Positions 1-9,640 of a stretch of DNA of 64,000 nt are shown here, piece after piece. Position 1 is the first letter of the stretch; every line of letters begins with the position of its first letter. Origin of the DNA: Antilocapra americana (lineage: Eukaryota; Chordata; Mammalia; Artiodactyla; Antilocapridae). The DNA is taken from contig ML664174.1 in the NCBI GenBank assembly GCA_007570785.1, positions 5,965,402-6,029,401 on the forward strand, written 5' to 3'. The position numbers and the translations under genes were made by a program. Below the pieces are notes generated by a model. That model was not told the DNA's origin. It made no database searches and saw nothing but the letters and a program-made list of their open reading frames with translations.

Positions 1-200
1 ACTGCAACATGCCAGGCTTCCCTGTCCATCACCAACTCCCAGAACTTGCTCAAATTCATGTTCATTGATTCAGCGATGCCATCCAATCATCCCATCCTCT
101 GTCATCCTCTTCTTCTCCTGCCTTCAATCTTTCCCAGCATCAGGGTCTTCTCCAATGAGTCATTTCTTGGCATCAGGTGGCCAAAGTATTGGAGCTTTAG
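1..200 (-). mobile_element. BovB LINE 3'-end fragment, cut by window edge
   Basis: Read on the minus strand this is the 3' end of the ruminant BovB (RTE-clade) non-LTR retrotransposon. It carries the conserved blocks around 'catcctctgtcatcctctt' and 'tttcccagcatcagggtctt', which recur in the other BovB copies near 1.0, 35.6 and 55.9 kb. The copy continues to the left of the window. Homology ends near 199, after the block 'ccaaagtattggagcttta'. An open frame here is an antisense shadow. About 110 bases further right (310-420) lies a weak, AT-rich stretch that resembles an L2 3' tail on the minus strand. Confidence 0.85.
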
Positions 201-774
201 ACACATAGAGAGGCTTTTGATATCTGGATGTTGAGCTCTTGGCAAAGCGCACTGTTGGGCTCTCAAAATGTTTTGCTGCATTGAACTGAGTGGTGCCCAT
301 CAGCAAGGCTATTCATTATTCACTTACTCAATAATTATTTACCTTGTGTCTGCTATGAGTCAGGGGTGAAAGGTGTTTAGGTTTTAGAGCTGGGGACCAT
401 TGTCATGAGAGTGACATTTAGGAGATTTATATGAGCAATGGCTTGCCAGATGGATGGTGTGACGGTTAATTGTGTGTGTCAACTTGGCTAGGCCATAGTA
501 TCCAGATACTTGGTGAAACACCAGTCTACATGTTGCTGTGAAGGTAATTTATAGATGAGATTAACATTTCAGTCAGTAGACTTTGAGTAGAGCAGATGAC
601 CTGCCACTATGTGGGTGGGCCTTGTCAAATCCACTGAAGGCCTTAAGAGAAAAGACTGGGATTCTGTTGAAGAAGAGGAAATTCTGCCTCTGGACTGCTT
701 TCTGACTTGAGATGCAATATCAGCTCTTCCCTGGGGACTGGCATGATTTCAGAATTTCCAGCTGCATGAACCAG

Positions 775-776
<2 letters not shown>

Positions 777-818
<42 letters not shown>

Positions 819-876
819 ACACACACATATATTTAGAAAGAGAGACAGAGACAGAGAGAGACAGAGACAGAGAGGT
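777..876. repeat. (CA)n microsatellite followed by GA-rich tract
   Basis: Dinucleotide CA repeats run from about 777 to 828 with one interruption ('acagacacac'). They are followed by 'atatattt' and a purine-rich tract of gagacagagacagaga repeats to about 876. The tract lies at the place where related MLT2 LTR copies also carry a simple-repeat stretch, so it probably grew from sequence already in the LTR. A histidine/threonine-rich open frame across it has no coding meaning. Confidence 0.9.
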
Positions 877-890
877 ATAGGTGTAGGTAT

Positions 891-1377
891 TGTTGTTGTT
901 GTTTAGCCACTAAGTCATGTCCAACTCTTTGCAACTCCATGGACTCCAGCACGCCAGACTCCCCTGTTCTCCACTAAGTCCTGGAGTCTGCTCAAATTTG
1001 TGTCCATTGAGTCAATGATGCTATCTAACCATTTCATCTTCAGCCGTCCTCTTCTCTTTTTGCCTTCAATCTTTCCCAGCATCAGGGTCTTTCTAATGAG
1101 TCAAATCTTTGCCACAGTATTGGAGCTTCAGCTTTAGGATCAGTCCTTCTAGTCAATACTAAAGGTTGATTTCCTTTAGGATTGACTCGTTTGACCTTGC
1201 AGTCCAAGGGACTTTCAGGAGTCTTCTCCAACACTACAGTTTAAAAGCATCAATTCTTCAGCACCCAGCCTTCTTTATGATCCAACACTCACATCCATAC
1301 ATGACTATGGGAAAACCCATAGCTTTGACTATATGAACCTTTGTCAGCAAAGTGATGTCTCTGCTTTTTAATATAGT
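891..1377 (-). mobile_element. BovB LINE fragment inserted in MLT2 LTR
   Basis: On the minus strand this is a 5'-truncated BovB copy. It starts at the 3' tail next to 'tgttgttgtttagccactaa' and runs into the 3' end of the reverse-transcriptase frame, where the peptide MVLQLLF...VMYGCECW can be read with interruptions. The insertion is flanked by 'tgtaggtat' at 882-890 and again at 1378-1386, a likely target-site duplication. The flanking LTR sequence resumes directly afterwards, so the BovB copy is younger than the LTR. Stop codons and frameshifts make it non-functional. Confidence 0.85.
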
Positions 1378-1509
1378 TGTAGGTATGTGACCATATAAAA
1401 GGATATTACATATCTTATTTGATCTGTTTCTCTGGAGAACCCTAACTAATGCAGATGGGAATGGAAAGAGTAGTTGTAGGACCAATTCAGTCTGTCAGGA
1501 TGCTGGGAA

Positions 1510-1840
1510 CACAGCAAAAATGGATGTACCTATGTATATACATCTGTGTGTGTCATTATGTGCATGCCTATTTGGTTTGTGTATATCTGGATGTGTGTGC
1601 CTCTGTACATGTCTGTTTGTGTGTATCTCTGTACATGTCTGTTTGTGTGAACTGTTTGAGTATTTATGTCTGTGACTGTATCTGGGAATCTGTATTTGTG
1701 TATATCTGCACGAGTGTGTGTGTCTTTGTATTATATGTCTGTGTGGGCCTGCGTGTGTACCTGCATCTCTCTGTATATTTGTGTGCCTCTGTGTGTGGCT
1801 ACCCACACAAGTGTACAAGTGCCTGTGTCTGTTGGGGGGT
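1510..1840. repeat. Degenerate TG-rich minisatellite-like tract
   Basis: About 330 bases are built from variations on tgtgtgt, tctgtg and tgtatctgt words. A 23-bp unit starting 'ctctgtacatgtctg' is repeated exactly at 1601-1623 and 1627-1649, a local 26-bp period. The tract opens long cysteine/valine-rich frames on the plus strand and histidine/threonine-rich frames on the minus strand. Both are by-products of the base composition. It adjoins the right end of the MLT2 LTR by about 50 bases. Confidence 0.75.
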
Positions 1841-2645
1841 GTCTGTCATGGTGTCCTAGAAAAGGACGTCTATTGTTGGACTTCTGGTTGATTTCTGGTA
1901 GCAGCGGTGCAAGCTGGGTCTGGGAACCAGGCAGGAAGATGGACTAGCAGGAAAGCAAGTCTCGTGGTGCATGGAGTGGAAAACAGCAAGATGGCAGGAG
2001 ATTCAGGTGGGTTTGGGAACAGGATAGCTGGAGGCTAAGGTGATGCCAAGAGTTCTGGTTGAAGGGAGCAATTCAGGGACATACACATCAATCTGTCTTG
2101 AGTCTGGAGTTTCCCCCGGCCAGGAACAGGTTTTTGCGAGGACTAGGTAGGTTGGGGCAATAAGGGGCTGCACTGAGGGGATGGCAATGAAGAGGGAGGT
2201 CTGGAGGCTGGGCTGGACAGGAATGGTCAATTGGCTTGGGAACGATGGTGACTTCAGTTTAGATTTGCTGGGTTTGAGGACATGGCAGAATAAGATTTTC
2301 AAAGGTGAGGATGGGGTAGTGACCAGTATCATACTCTAGAAGGGATAAGGAAAATAAAGACTGAGAAAAAGCTATTGGGCTTGACAATTTGGTCACCTTG
2401 CAACCTCAACGGAAGGGTCAGAGGCTGATGTGTGGGAAAGAGGAAGTGGATAAGCAGGTAGGTGGGTAACATTTGTTGGACTCCACTATACTTGTGGAAA
2501 TGAAAAGCACCAGGATAATAACAAGAGTGGATAGCAGAGTTGAGTTATGGGAGCCTGGTGCATATTTGAATAAAGAATGAAACTCAGTCATCAAGATATT
2601 CACCCCTGATCCCATTAAGTACTTCCTCTGAGAGCTGGCAAACTG
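1841..2645. other. Single-copy-like sequence, nothing recognised
   Basis: Moderately GC-rich sequence with no recognised interspersed repeat or gene. Short open frames are present on both strands (for example 2003-2332 minus), but they have no domain or splice context that I recognise. Confidence 0.5.
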
Positions 2646-2649
2646 ATAT

Positions 2650-2880
2650 CCTTTAATCATGCCTTATATTTATAAAGGCCTTTCTCCAAAGAACTCCAAG
2701 TGCTCAATAAACATTAATTAATTCACTCTCACAGCCCCCTTTAGGGGAAAATCGGTGGCAGTTATCATCATTATATTTACAGGCACAGACATTGTGGCCA
2801 AGATGAGAATAGTGCTGCCAACCAGGGTCACAAAGCTGGTCGGGGTGGGAGTTGTGTCTGGTTCCACCCCTTCCGCTGCT
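2650..2880 (-). mobile_element. MIR SINE (old)
   Basis: The order of blocks fits an eroded MIR in minus orientation: a tail-like 'gtgctcaataaacatt', then 'ttcactctcacagccccc', then 'gtggcagttatcatcattat', and finally 'agggtcacaaagctggtcgg', which corresponds to the MIR 'ggtcacacagctagt' block. Divergence is high, as expected for this mammal-wide family. Confidence 0.55.
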
Positions 2881-4067
2881 AGGCCATTCCTAAATCACCC
2901 ACATCTTGCCAGGCCCCCCAAGTAGCTGGTGAAACTTGGCAATGAGACCAAGTAAAGGGTTCAATGCTTCAGCGGGTGACTGGGGGATAATCCCAGAGGG
3001 ATCCTAAGGGCCAGCCGGCTGTGGGGCTCAGGAAAAGGGTCTTTTGTTTGCTCAGTCCTGGACCACATGGGCATTTAAGCAGCCTTCTCTGCTGAGTCCG
3101 TGAGGGTCCTGAGCAAATGCTGGGTCTAGGCAACAAGAAAATTGCAAACTCAAGAAAGCATGCAGTTGTTCCACTTGTTTTTTTTTTTTGATGGGTTCCC
3201 TCACGCAAGAAATTCTCCAGTGCCCTCAAGTAGGGAAATACTCCCAATCCTTATGCTTGGGGCTGTGCAAGATCCAACCATTTGCACAAAAGCAAAATGA
3301 TCTCTAAATGCAAAGCATAGTCAAGGACAGCCCACTGAGAAGGTGATTTGATTTCTTCCACCGAGTGATGCGCTTGGGTTTTATCAGGACAAGAAAGGAA
3401 GAGGATCCTAAAGATCCCAATGGTGCAGGTGGTCTGCAAAGCCCCCCAGCTGCAGCCCCAAGGAGTATAGATGTGGGGACCATTACCTTAAAGTCATGCT
3501 GAGTTTCTGGGATTGGGCCTGCCCACGTCTGCTGAGCCCTGGAGAGCTGGTGATACTCAGGCTCTTACCTAATGAGGACTGCTCTTGTGGGAGCAGCTAA
3601 GCAGTTTGCATTCCCAGTCTAGTGTTTATCCACTTGGATGGACCTGGGAAATTCAAGGGGCCACTGGTTTGTTGGCCTGAAGCCAGGGTTTAATTAAGCC
3701 CCAAATCTCCTGTGATTCCACCAAGGGGCTGAACCCCATGAGGCTAGGCAAAGGGAGAAGCAACCCAAAGAGCACTGGATCAGCTTCTTTTGAGTCTTCC
3801 TGTCAACCCATTGTTTGTGGAGGCCTTGCTCATTAGTGGGAATAATCCCTTCAAAGTCACAGAGCAGCAAACAGAAAACTGGAGGACCAGCCCTGCACAG
3901 GATCAGCTTAACCGTGGTCCTTACTATATAACATGTAGGTGGTTTCTGCGGCAGGCCATGAAACATGGATACGCATGAGGAAAGACAGGATAAACTAGCA
4001 TCCTAACAGTTTCATTTTGAAGTTTCTGTTGCAGAATTCTTGGTGTCTGATCAGAAATTACCAAAAA
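2881..4067. other. Single-copy-like sequence, nothing recognised
   Basis: No known repeat family or gene was recognised. A T-run occurs at 3178-3189. Short open frames on both strands look random. Confidence 0.5.
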
Positions 4068-4079
4068 CATGTCTTGTTC

Positions 4080-4290
4080 GTCGTCATCGTTTAGTCGCTG
4101 AGTCGTGTCTGACTCTTGCGACCCCATGGACTGTGGCCTCCCAGGCTCCTCTGTCCGTGGGATTCTCCAGGCAAGAATACTGGAGTGGGTTGCTATTCCC
4201 TTCTATAGGGGATCTTCCCGACCCAGGGATTGAATCCAGGTCTCCTACATTGCAGGCAGATTCTTTGCTGACTGAACTACAAGGGAAGCT
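4080..4290 (-). mobile_element. Bov-tA type SINE with perfect TSD
   Basis: Read on the minus strand this is a complete tRNA-Glu-headed bovid SINE, from the 'gcttcccttgtagttcagtc' head to the BovA tail with 'gactcagcgactaaacgatg'. It is flanked by an exact 12-bp target-site duplication, catgtcttgttc, at 4068-4079 and 4291-4302. The perfect duplication suggests a comparatively recent insertion. The peptide frames here (for example GDLDSIPGSGRSPIEGN) are the standard SINE shadow frames. Confidence 0.95.
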
Positions 4291-4302
4291 CATGTCTTGT
4301 TC

Positions 4303-5890
4303 AGGAAAGGGCTATTTGAATTGAGAGACGCAAGGCCCAGCCAGCCTGAAGGGCAGAGGCCTGGGACCCACAGTTGAGGCCTCATCTTTGGGGGACCAGC
4401 AGACCCCTGTAAAGAGGGCGGTATGAAGGGCTTCTGAATGGAGGGAGGACCTGGGATTTTCAAAGAATTTCTGTCTTCTTTTTCTTATCCCTATCCCTCT
4501 TTCATAGTCTTAGAATAGAGAAAGTCCAGCCTCTTATCATAGGGTGAAGTGGGCCAACAGCAGAATGGGCAGCAGTCATGGTGCAAACCCACCCCATGGA
4601 CCAGGTGGACAAGGGTGAGAACAGCATTTCTTGACATAACTTGACACTGCACAGATAAAGGTCATGGGTGCAGGGTGAACACTGGCGGGGCTGATCAGAT
4701 GGAAGGTTGTGGTAAGAGAACTAAAGTCTTCTCTTTCTCTGACTGTGTTTTTATTTTTATTTTATTTTTTTTCATTTGAAGAGAGTAAAGGGTAAGTTCT
4801 CAGGTCATGGCATCAGATGGCCTGAGTCTGTACCCTGGAAAGCTGGTTCCACTCCATTTAGGGAGCCTACAAGCCCCATGCTTCTTCTTCTGGGAGCACT
4901 GGGGCCAGCAGGCTTCCCAAAGTGGGCAAGACCACGTCTCTGCCTTATGGCATCTCCTTTCTGCTGCAGCGGGGGAAATTATGAAATTAGTTATGTTATA
5001 TAATATTAGAACAGCCTGGCACCTAGAAAGGTCTAGATGTTAGTCCCATAGTCATCTTTCTCAGCATGGCGTTTCGGTTGGATGTAGGGATTTGCCCACA
5101 TGACCACAGCTCCTGGCAGCCTCCCCCTGTTCTCAGAGTGTGGGAATCGGGCACTGGCCAGCATCTGAGGGTCAGCGCTACAGAGGATCACAACGCAGAA
5201 GCCGAGAGCGGCGGGCGCAGAAAGGGCGCTGGAGATGAAAGCCGCCGTGTTTGCCTTTCCAAAGTGCCGCTGTGTTCCTCAAGGCCTGCAGCTTCCTCTG
5301 CCCTGCTGGGGTTTTTTTTTCTTCCCAGTTCCTCTCAGTGATATCTTAAGAGGCAAACTTCCAGCACTAACAGGAGGTCTTTTGTTCTCCTTTTCTCTTA
5401 GTGGACTTTAACCCAGTTACGACAGATGAGTCACTGTAAAAACAAACAAATAATAATACTCCATTTTCTTCAAGGCTCTTCCAGGCCTGCTGACAGCAAA
5501 GGGGGAACTTGACACTGCACTGGGGCCTGTGGGGCTTCTGCCCTCCCTGACCTTCTGGAGGCATAGCCCAGGAGAACCTTCCAGCACACTCTGGAGCCCA
5601 ACACTGTGGAGCTGTTCAGTGAGGCTCTGGCTTGTTTAGAATTTCATCTGATTTGGGGTGGCCCAGGGGCTCTGAGGAATTCTGGTCTCAGCACAATACT
5701 GGCTGGGATTTACGCTCTGGCATCTGTCACAAACTCAATTCTGGACTTGCTTCCCCTTACACGTTAGTTTCATTATATGTGATATTTTTATATGTATTAG
5801 ACACTCAGGGCTTTTTATCAGGAGGGGCTTTGCAGTAGAACATCTTCTGCTCTATTGAGAGATTCCAGGGCATGCTCAGTACACAAGTAT
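4303..5890. other. Single-copy-like sequence with a T/A-rich spot
   Basis: No repeat family or gene was recognised. A T-rich stretch (tttttatttttatttta) lies at about 4748-4772. The part around 5150-5250 is locally richer in CpG, but it is far too short for a CpG island and has no promoter elements I can point to. Confidence 0.5.
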
Positions 5891-6345
5891 AGCCTTGCAC
5901 CCATTCAATAAAAGTTTACCAGGCACTCAGGTAGACACCAGAGATGATACCCTCAGGGAGCATTAGTGGTCTGGTTGTGTCCGACTCTTTGTGACCCTAT
6001 GGACTATAGTTTGCCAGGCTCCTCTGTCCATGGGATTCTCCAGGCAAGAATACTGGAGAGGGTAGCCATTCCCTTCTCCAGGGGATCTTCCTGACCTAGG
6101 GATTGAACCCTGGTCTCTTGCATTGCAGGCAGATTCTTTACCATCTGAGCCACTATGGAAGACAGATGTGTAAATAAATGAATGCAGTGACTTCTGATAA
6201 TGGTAAGAGGGCACATGTGCCAAGGGTGGGGTGGGGTAAGCAAGGGGGTGATCATTTGATCTGGGAATATTGAGAAAGTTGTCTGAGAGGAGATGGCATT
6301 TAAACCAAGTCTTGAGTCCTGAGTGCATGTTCAGGGGAGACAGGG
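5890..6345 (-). mobile_element. L2 LINE 3' fragment, split by Bov SINE
   Basis: The plus strand shows the reverse complement of an L2 3' region. 'ccaggcactcaggtagacac' comes before the SINE. After it come 'gtaaataaatgaatgcagtg' and 'tgagaggagatggcatttaa', where the last block corresponds to the L2 segment encoding the end of the reverse-transcriptase frame and its 3' UTR. The SINE at 5967-6157 separates the halves. The sequence is strongly diverged and non-coding. Confidence 0.6.
5967..6157 (-). mobile_element. Bov-tA type SINE inside L2
   Basis: Minus-strand bovid SINE. The BovA part has 'tccgactctttgtgacccta' and 'gggattctccaggcaagaat', and the tRNA-derived head lies at the right end with 'accatctgagccacta'. 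The last bases of the head are missing or mutated. No clean target-site duplication could be read. It interrupts an older L2 fragment. Confidence 0.9.
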
Positions 6346-6900
6346 GTAGAGGTGACAGGCAGAAGGAGGGAGGGGTATAACCGTGGGACTGAGACCCACG
6401 GTGAATTTGGACCTACCCTTGTACAAGCCCTTTCTATCTTTGTCCAGGCATATTTGCCTGTTGCTTCAGTAGAATTGGACCCTCACTTTCCTGAGAAGGA
6501 GCTGTCCCGGGATGGATATGCCACTGGCTTCAGGACTCTGGTCTGAAGCGTCTTCTGGCTGCATTAAACATGATGGCTTGCCTTGGGTCACCAGCCCCCT
6601 GGGCAGGCTCACTGCCAAAGAGCAGCCATGGCTCCTGTTGGTGGAGGTGTATACGTTCTTCAGAAAACTGTCACCCACTGTCACAGTCACTGTGGCCTGA
6701 CTCCCTGGAGCTCAGATGCAGAGTGAAACACAAGCGTGTCTACAATGAAAACATCAGTTCAACTGCCCGGAAAATTTCTACTCATTTTCAACCCTAACTT
6801 ACAAGTCTCCTTGATTGTGAAGAGCCCCAGGAGCCATAGGTAGAGCGAGCAGCCCTCATCTTTGTGCCCTGGGGCTTGTCCTTCTTACTTTGCTTTAGAC
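6346..6900. other. Single-copy-like sequence, nothing recognised
   Basis: No recognised repeat or gene. Short overlapping frames at 6466-6797 have no homology that I recognise. Confidence 0.5.
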
Positions 6901-6907
6901 ATTAATC

Positions 6908-7065
6908 ATGCTGCTGTTCAGTCACTGAGTCGTGTCTGATGCTTTGTGACTCCATGGACTGCAGCACACTAGACTTCCCCATCCTTCCCTATCTCCCAGA
7001 GTTTTCTCAGATTCATGTCCATTGAGTCAATGATGCAATCTAACCACCTCATCCTCTGCCTCCTT
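6908..7065 (-). mobile_element. BovB LINE 3'-end fragment
   Basis: Minus-strand BovB 3' end of about 160 bases. It begins at 'ctgctgttcagtcactgagt' and contains 'tccattgagtcaatgatgca' and 'taaccacctcatcctctgcc'. Homology stops near 7065, so this is a short 5'-truncated copy. The frame reading RMRWLDCIIDSMDMNLRKL on the minus strand is the known C-terminal tail of BovB ORF2. Confidence 0.8.
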
Positions 7066-7091
7066 TGTAATTTCCCCATCTCCCTGAATGC

Positions 7092-7205
7092 CCTCCTCCT
7101 GTGCTGTGAGCTCAGGGATGGTAGGTAATGCATGACATTTGGCTCATGTACATACAAGTTGGTCAATAGATGTTTGTTAAACGGACACAGGAATGAAGGA
7201 ATGAG
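7092..7205 (+). mobile_element. L2 LINE 3' end
   Basis: The stretch 'ctgtgagctcagggatggta', followed by 'gtcaatagatgtttgttaaa' and ending in 'ggaatgaaggaatgagg', follows the L2 3' terminus pattern ('tgtgagctccttgagggcag', then 'aataaatgtttgttgaatga'). It lies immediately right of a BovB fragment. Confidence 0.6.
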
Positions 7206-8307
7206 GTTTGAGTTGGTCTGTTATGCATTGTCTGACAATGATATCAACTGAAAGCTTCACATTCATCAGCTTTGATAATGAGACAGTAGGGCCTCAGGAT
7301 TTCCTACTGATAGCACTATTTTGTGCACAAGTAGAACTCTTCCCCAGGAGCCACTTACACTGGTGAATTTAGATTTAAAATCACATGGAGCCCGCTATGG
7401 CACTCTCAGGGGCAAAGGGGATCCTCATCTATTTTTCCAAGCTGACGTCCTCATTTCAGCAAATCCCAGGAACTAAAACAGTCAGGATCTTCTGTTGAAT
7501 CTGTTCTGTTTGGGCCCCCTGAAATCCAGTACTTTATATTTCTGTGTCTGCCCATCTTGTGACCTGGCAAGGATAAGATAGACTTCCCACCATCAGGGTT
7601 GATCTAGGTCCATCGCCTTTTATTTATTCATATATCTTTTATGAAGTCTTATCGAGGGCCAGGGCAGAGGAAGCCTTATTCAGTAAAGAAAGTGCTCCTC
7701 AGCTGGCCCTTCCTTCTGTGGTCTCTATTCTGCCATCTTCGGATGTCCCCAGGCGGTGAAGAGCAGATGACACGAAATGATTTCAGTGGTGAGGCTGAGT
7801 GGGTGTGGACACAGCCCCGCCTAGCCTCAGCTTATTTCTAGGCTTTGGGAGAACTCAGGCCCCTGCCTCAGACTTCGTCTCTTGGGGTTGGATTATAGTT
7901 TTCAAAGAATAAATTAAAAATTCCAGGAACAAGCTCCGTCTCCACGACAGTAGCTGGCTAATTACTTCTGAGAAAATGGAAACCTTGGTCTCCTGATGTG
8001 CGCAGTGGCAGGCACAAGAGGAATTTTCCAATACAATAGGGGATGAACTTTCCAAGGACAGGCTGACTGAGAAAAGCCACCCCCTGCACCCGTAGGGGGA
8101 CATGGCACCGCCGGGGTGGCAGACAGAGTTGGAGGCGGGAATGGTGGCCTGGGGGGGGCAACACTTCTCCCCTTCCCGTAACATCTGCCACTGACAGGAG
8201 CGGAGCCTCCAGGGCAGCTGGGACACTTGTAGTGCTGACTCCTGTGGTGAGCAGGGAGACAGTCTAGCCCTTTCTGCTTAGATGAGGAGCTGCTAAAAGC
8301 TACAGAG
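7206..8307. other. Single-copy-like sequence, nothing recognised
   Basis: No recognised repeat or gene. A G-rich stretch at about 8090-8160 includes an eight-G run. The overlapping minus-strand frames at 7855-8226 have no recognised domain. Confidence 0.5.
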
Positions 8308-8308
8308 T

Positions 8309-8514
8309 GTTAGTTGCTCAGTCGTGTCTGACTCTTCGTGACCCCCCACCCAGGACTGTAGCCTGCCAGCCTCCTCTGTCCACGGGATTCTCCAGGCAAG
8401 AATACTGGAGCAGGTTGCCCTTTCCTTCTCCAGGGGATCTTCCCAACCCAGGGGTCAAACCCAGGTCTCCTGCCTTGCAGGCAGATCCTTTACCATCTGA
8501 CCCACCAGGGAACA
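8309..8514 (-). mobile_element. Bov-tA type SINE
   Basis: Nearly full-length minus-strand copy, from 'ttagttgctcagtcgtgtct' (BovA 3' part) to 'accatctgacccaccaggga' (tRNA-derived 5' head). It is close to the family pattern. A six-C run and small substitutions at 8342-8352 distinguish it. No clear target-site duplication was read. Confidence 0.92.
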
Positions 8515-9215
8515 CCAAATCTGTGGCAGAAATGGCGCGCGCTAAGGTCTGTATTCAGCAGTAGACTTCTCCGCGCTCCAGCTGTTCCCGCCTGAGAACT
8601 CACTTCTTACCCGCTTCATCCACTCTCTGGGCGCTCCCTCCTCTGTGTGAGACCCTGTCCTAGGAACTAAATACACCAAGCCAGATTGTCTCAGCCCCTC
8701 GGTTTTGTTCTCTCCATTTCCCTTCCTCATACTTCCACAAAAGAAGCAGGGGTCACGGCTCTTCCAGCTCCTTCCCATGCCACTGTGACAGCAGGTTTTT
8801 AAAACTCTTGAGGGACAGGATGCCATAAAAAGGGCTGGGAGAAGAGATGATTCACTCTCATGTTTGAAAACCCATGGAGCAGCTGCTGAGGTTTGTAATT
8901 GTCCTCTGTAAGCCCCTGTATACATATTAAAAGATTTCCTTGGAGAAGCTCATTCCCGATTAGGAAAAAAAAAAATGATTTGGGTACAATTAATTCCCAG
9001 TGTCAGATGGAAATGAAATCTTTCCAAAGCTGTTGCTGTTGTTACTGTCAGTGACTAATTCACCTTGGCACTGTTGTTCAGGACATCAGCTACTCCAGGC
9101 CCCGCGCTCCATCAGGGTCTGTGGTGGGAAAAGCCAAAGCATCTGAATCTCCAAAATCAAATGGAGAATAGACATGGGGTAAGAAACAGGAAACACATCT
9201 GTGGATCCCTGAGAT
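8515..9215. other. Single-copy-like sequence, nothing recognised
   Basis: No recognised repeat or gene. There is an A-run at 8964-8974. The minus-strand frame at 8542-8925 has no recognised domain. Confidence 0.5.
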
Positions 9216-9640
9216 AATAATTTTTTAAATTCAATTTTTTTTCCTGATTTGGAATAATATGTATTCATGGAAGAAAATTTGAAGAACAGAGACAAATCCA
9301 AGAAAGCAAATAAAAGTCAAGCCAAATCTTAATACCCAGAGACAGCACTGTTAACATTTTTGTATGTATTCTTCCAGTTAAAAAATGTATACAATATTTT
9401 TTTTCTTGCACAACTGCTACATTCTATGCATTCTGCCTTATAATCCACTTTTTCCTTAATGATATGTTGTGAACATTTTCCCACGAGATTAAGCCTGTTT
9501 CTAGCCCATAATTCTATCGACTGTCTCATTCATTAGTTGATTCTCATTCAACTAATACTCTGTGGGTGAATATTTAGGTTGTGCCTAATATTTTTTGGTA
9601 TTATAGATAACAGTTTGTACCTACTCGTGAGATTAACTCA
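9216..9640 (-). mobile_element. Possible ancient LINE-1-like remnant
   Basis: AT-rich stretch with 'ccttaatgatatgttgtgaa', 'ctcattcattagttgattct' and 'gtgaatatttaggttgtgcc'. These resemble the antisense 3' region of old L1 elements ('catttaggttgtttcca'-type words). The match is loose, and another ancient element is possible. A library search would decide. Confidence 0.35.

Larger units (their letters stand above)
458..1456 (-). mobile_element. MLT2-type (ERVL) LTR, split by BovB
   Basis: An old endogenous-retrovirus LTR lies here in minus orientation. Its left end shows 'ggttaattgtgtgtgtcaac' and 'cttggctaggcc', and its right end shows 'tctggagaaccctaactaat'. These are the reverse complements of the terminal blocks I know for MLT2 ERVL LTRs. 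The interior also has the typical 'gatgagattaacatttcagt' and 'tgtgggtgggcctt' stretches. The LTR is interrupted at 891-1377 by a BovB insertion and contains an expanded (CA)n tract. No internal retroviral genes are seen, so it is a solitary, decayed LTR. The exact subfamily was not resolved. Confidence 0.75.

Noticed and set aside
1449..1859. 136-codon Cys/Val-rich frame and its 107-codon His/Thr-rich antisense partner
   Set aside because: Both follow from the TG/CA dinucleotide composition and have no start context, domain or splice signals.
5150..5260. Local CpG enrichment considered as a CpG island
   Set aside because: Only about 100 bases long and not accompanied by promoter elements.
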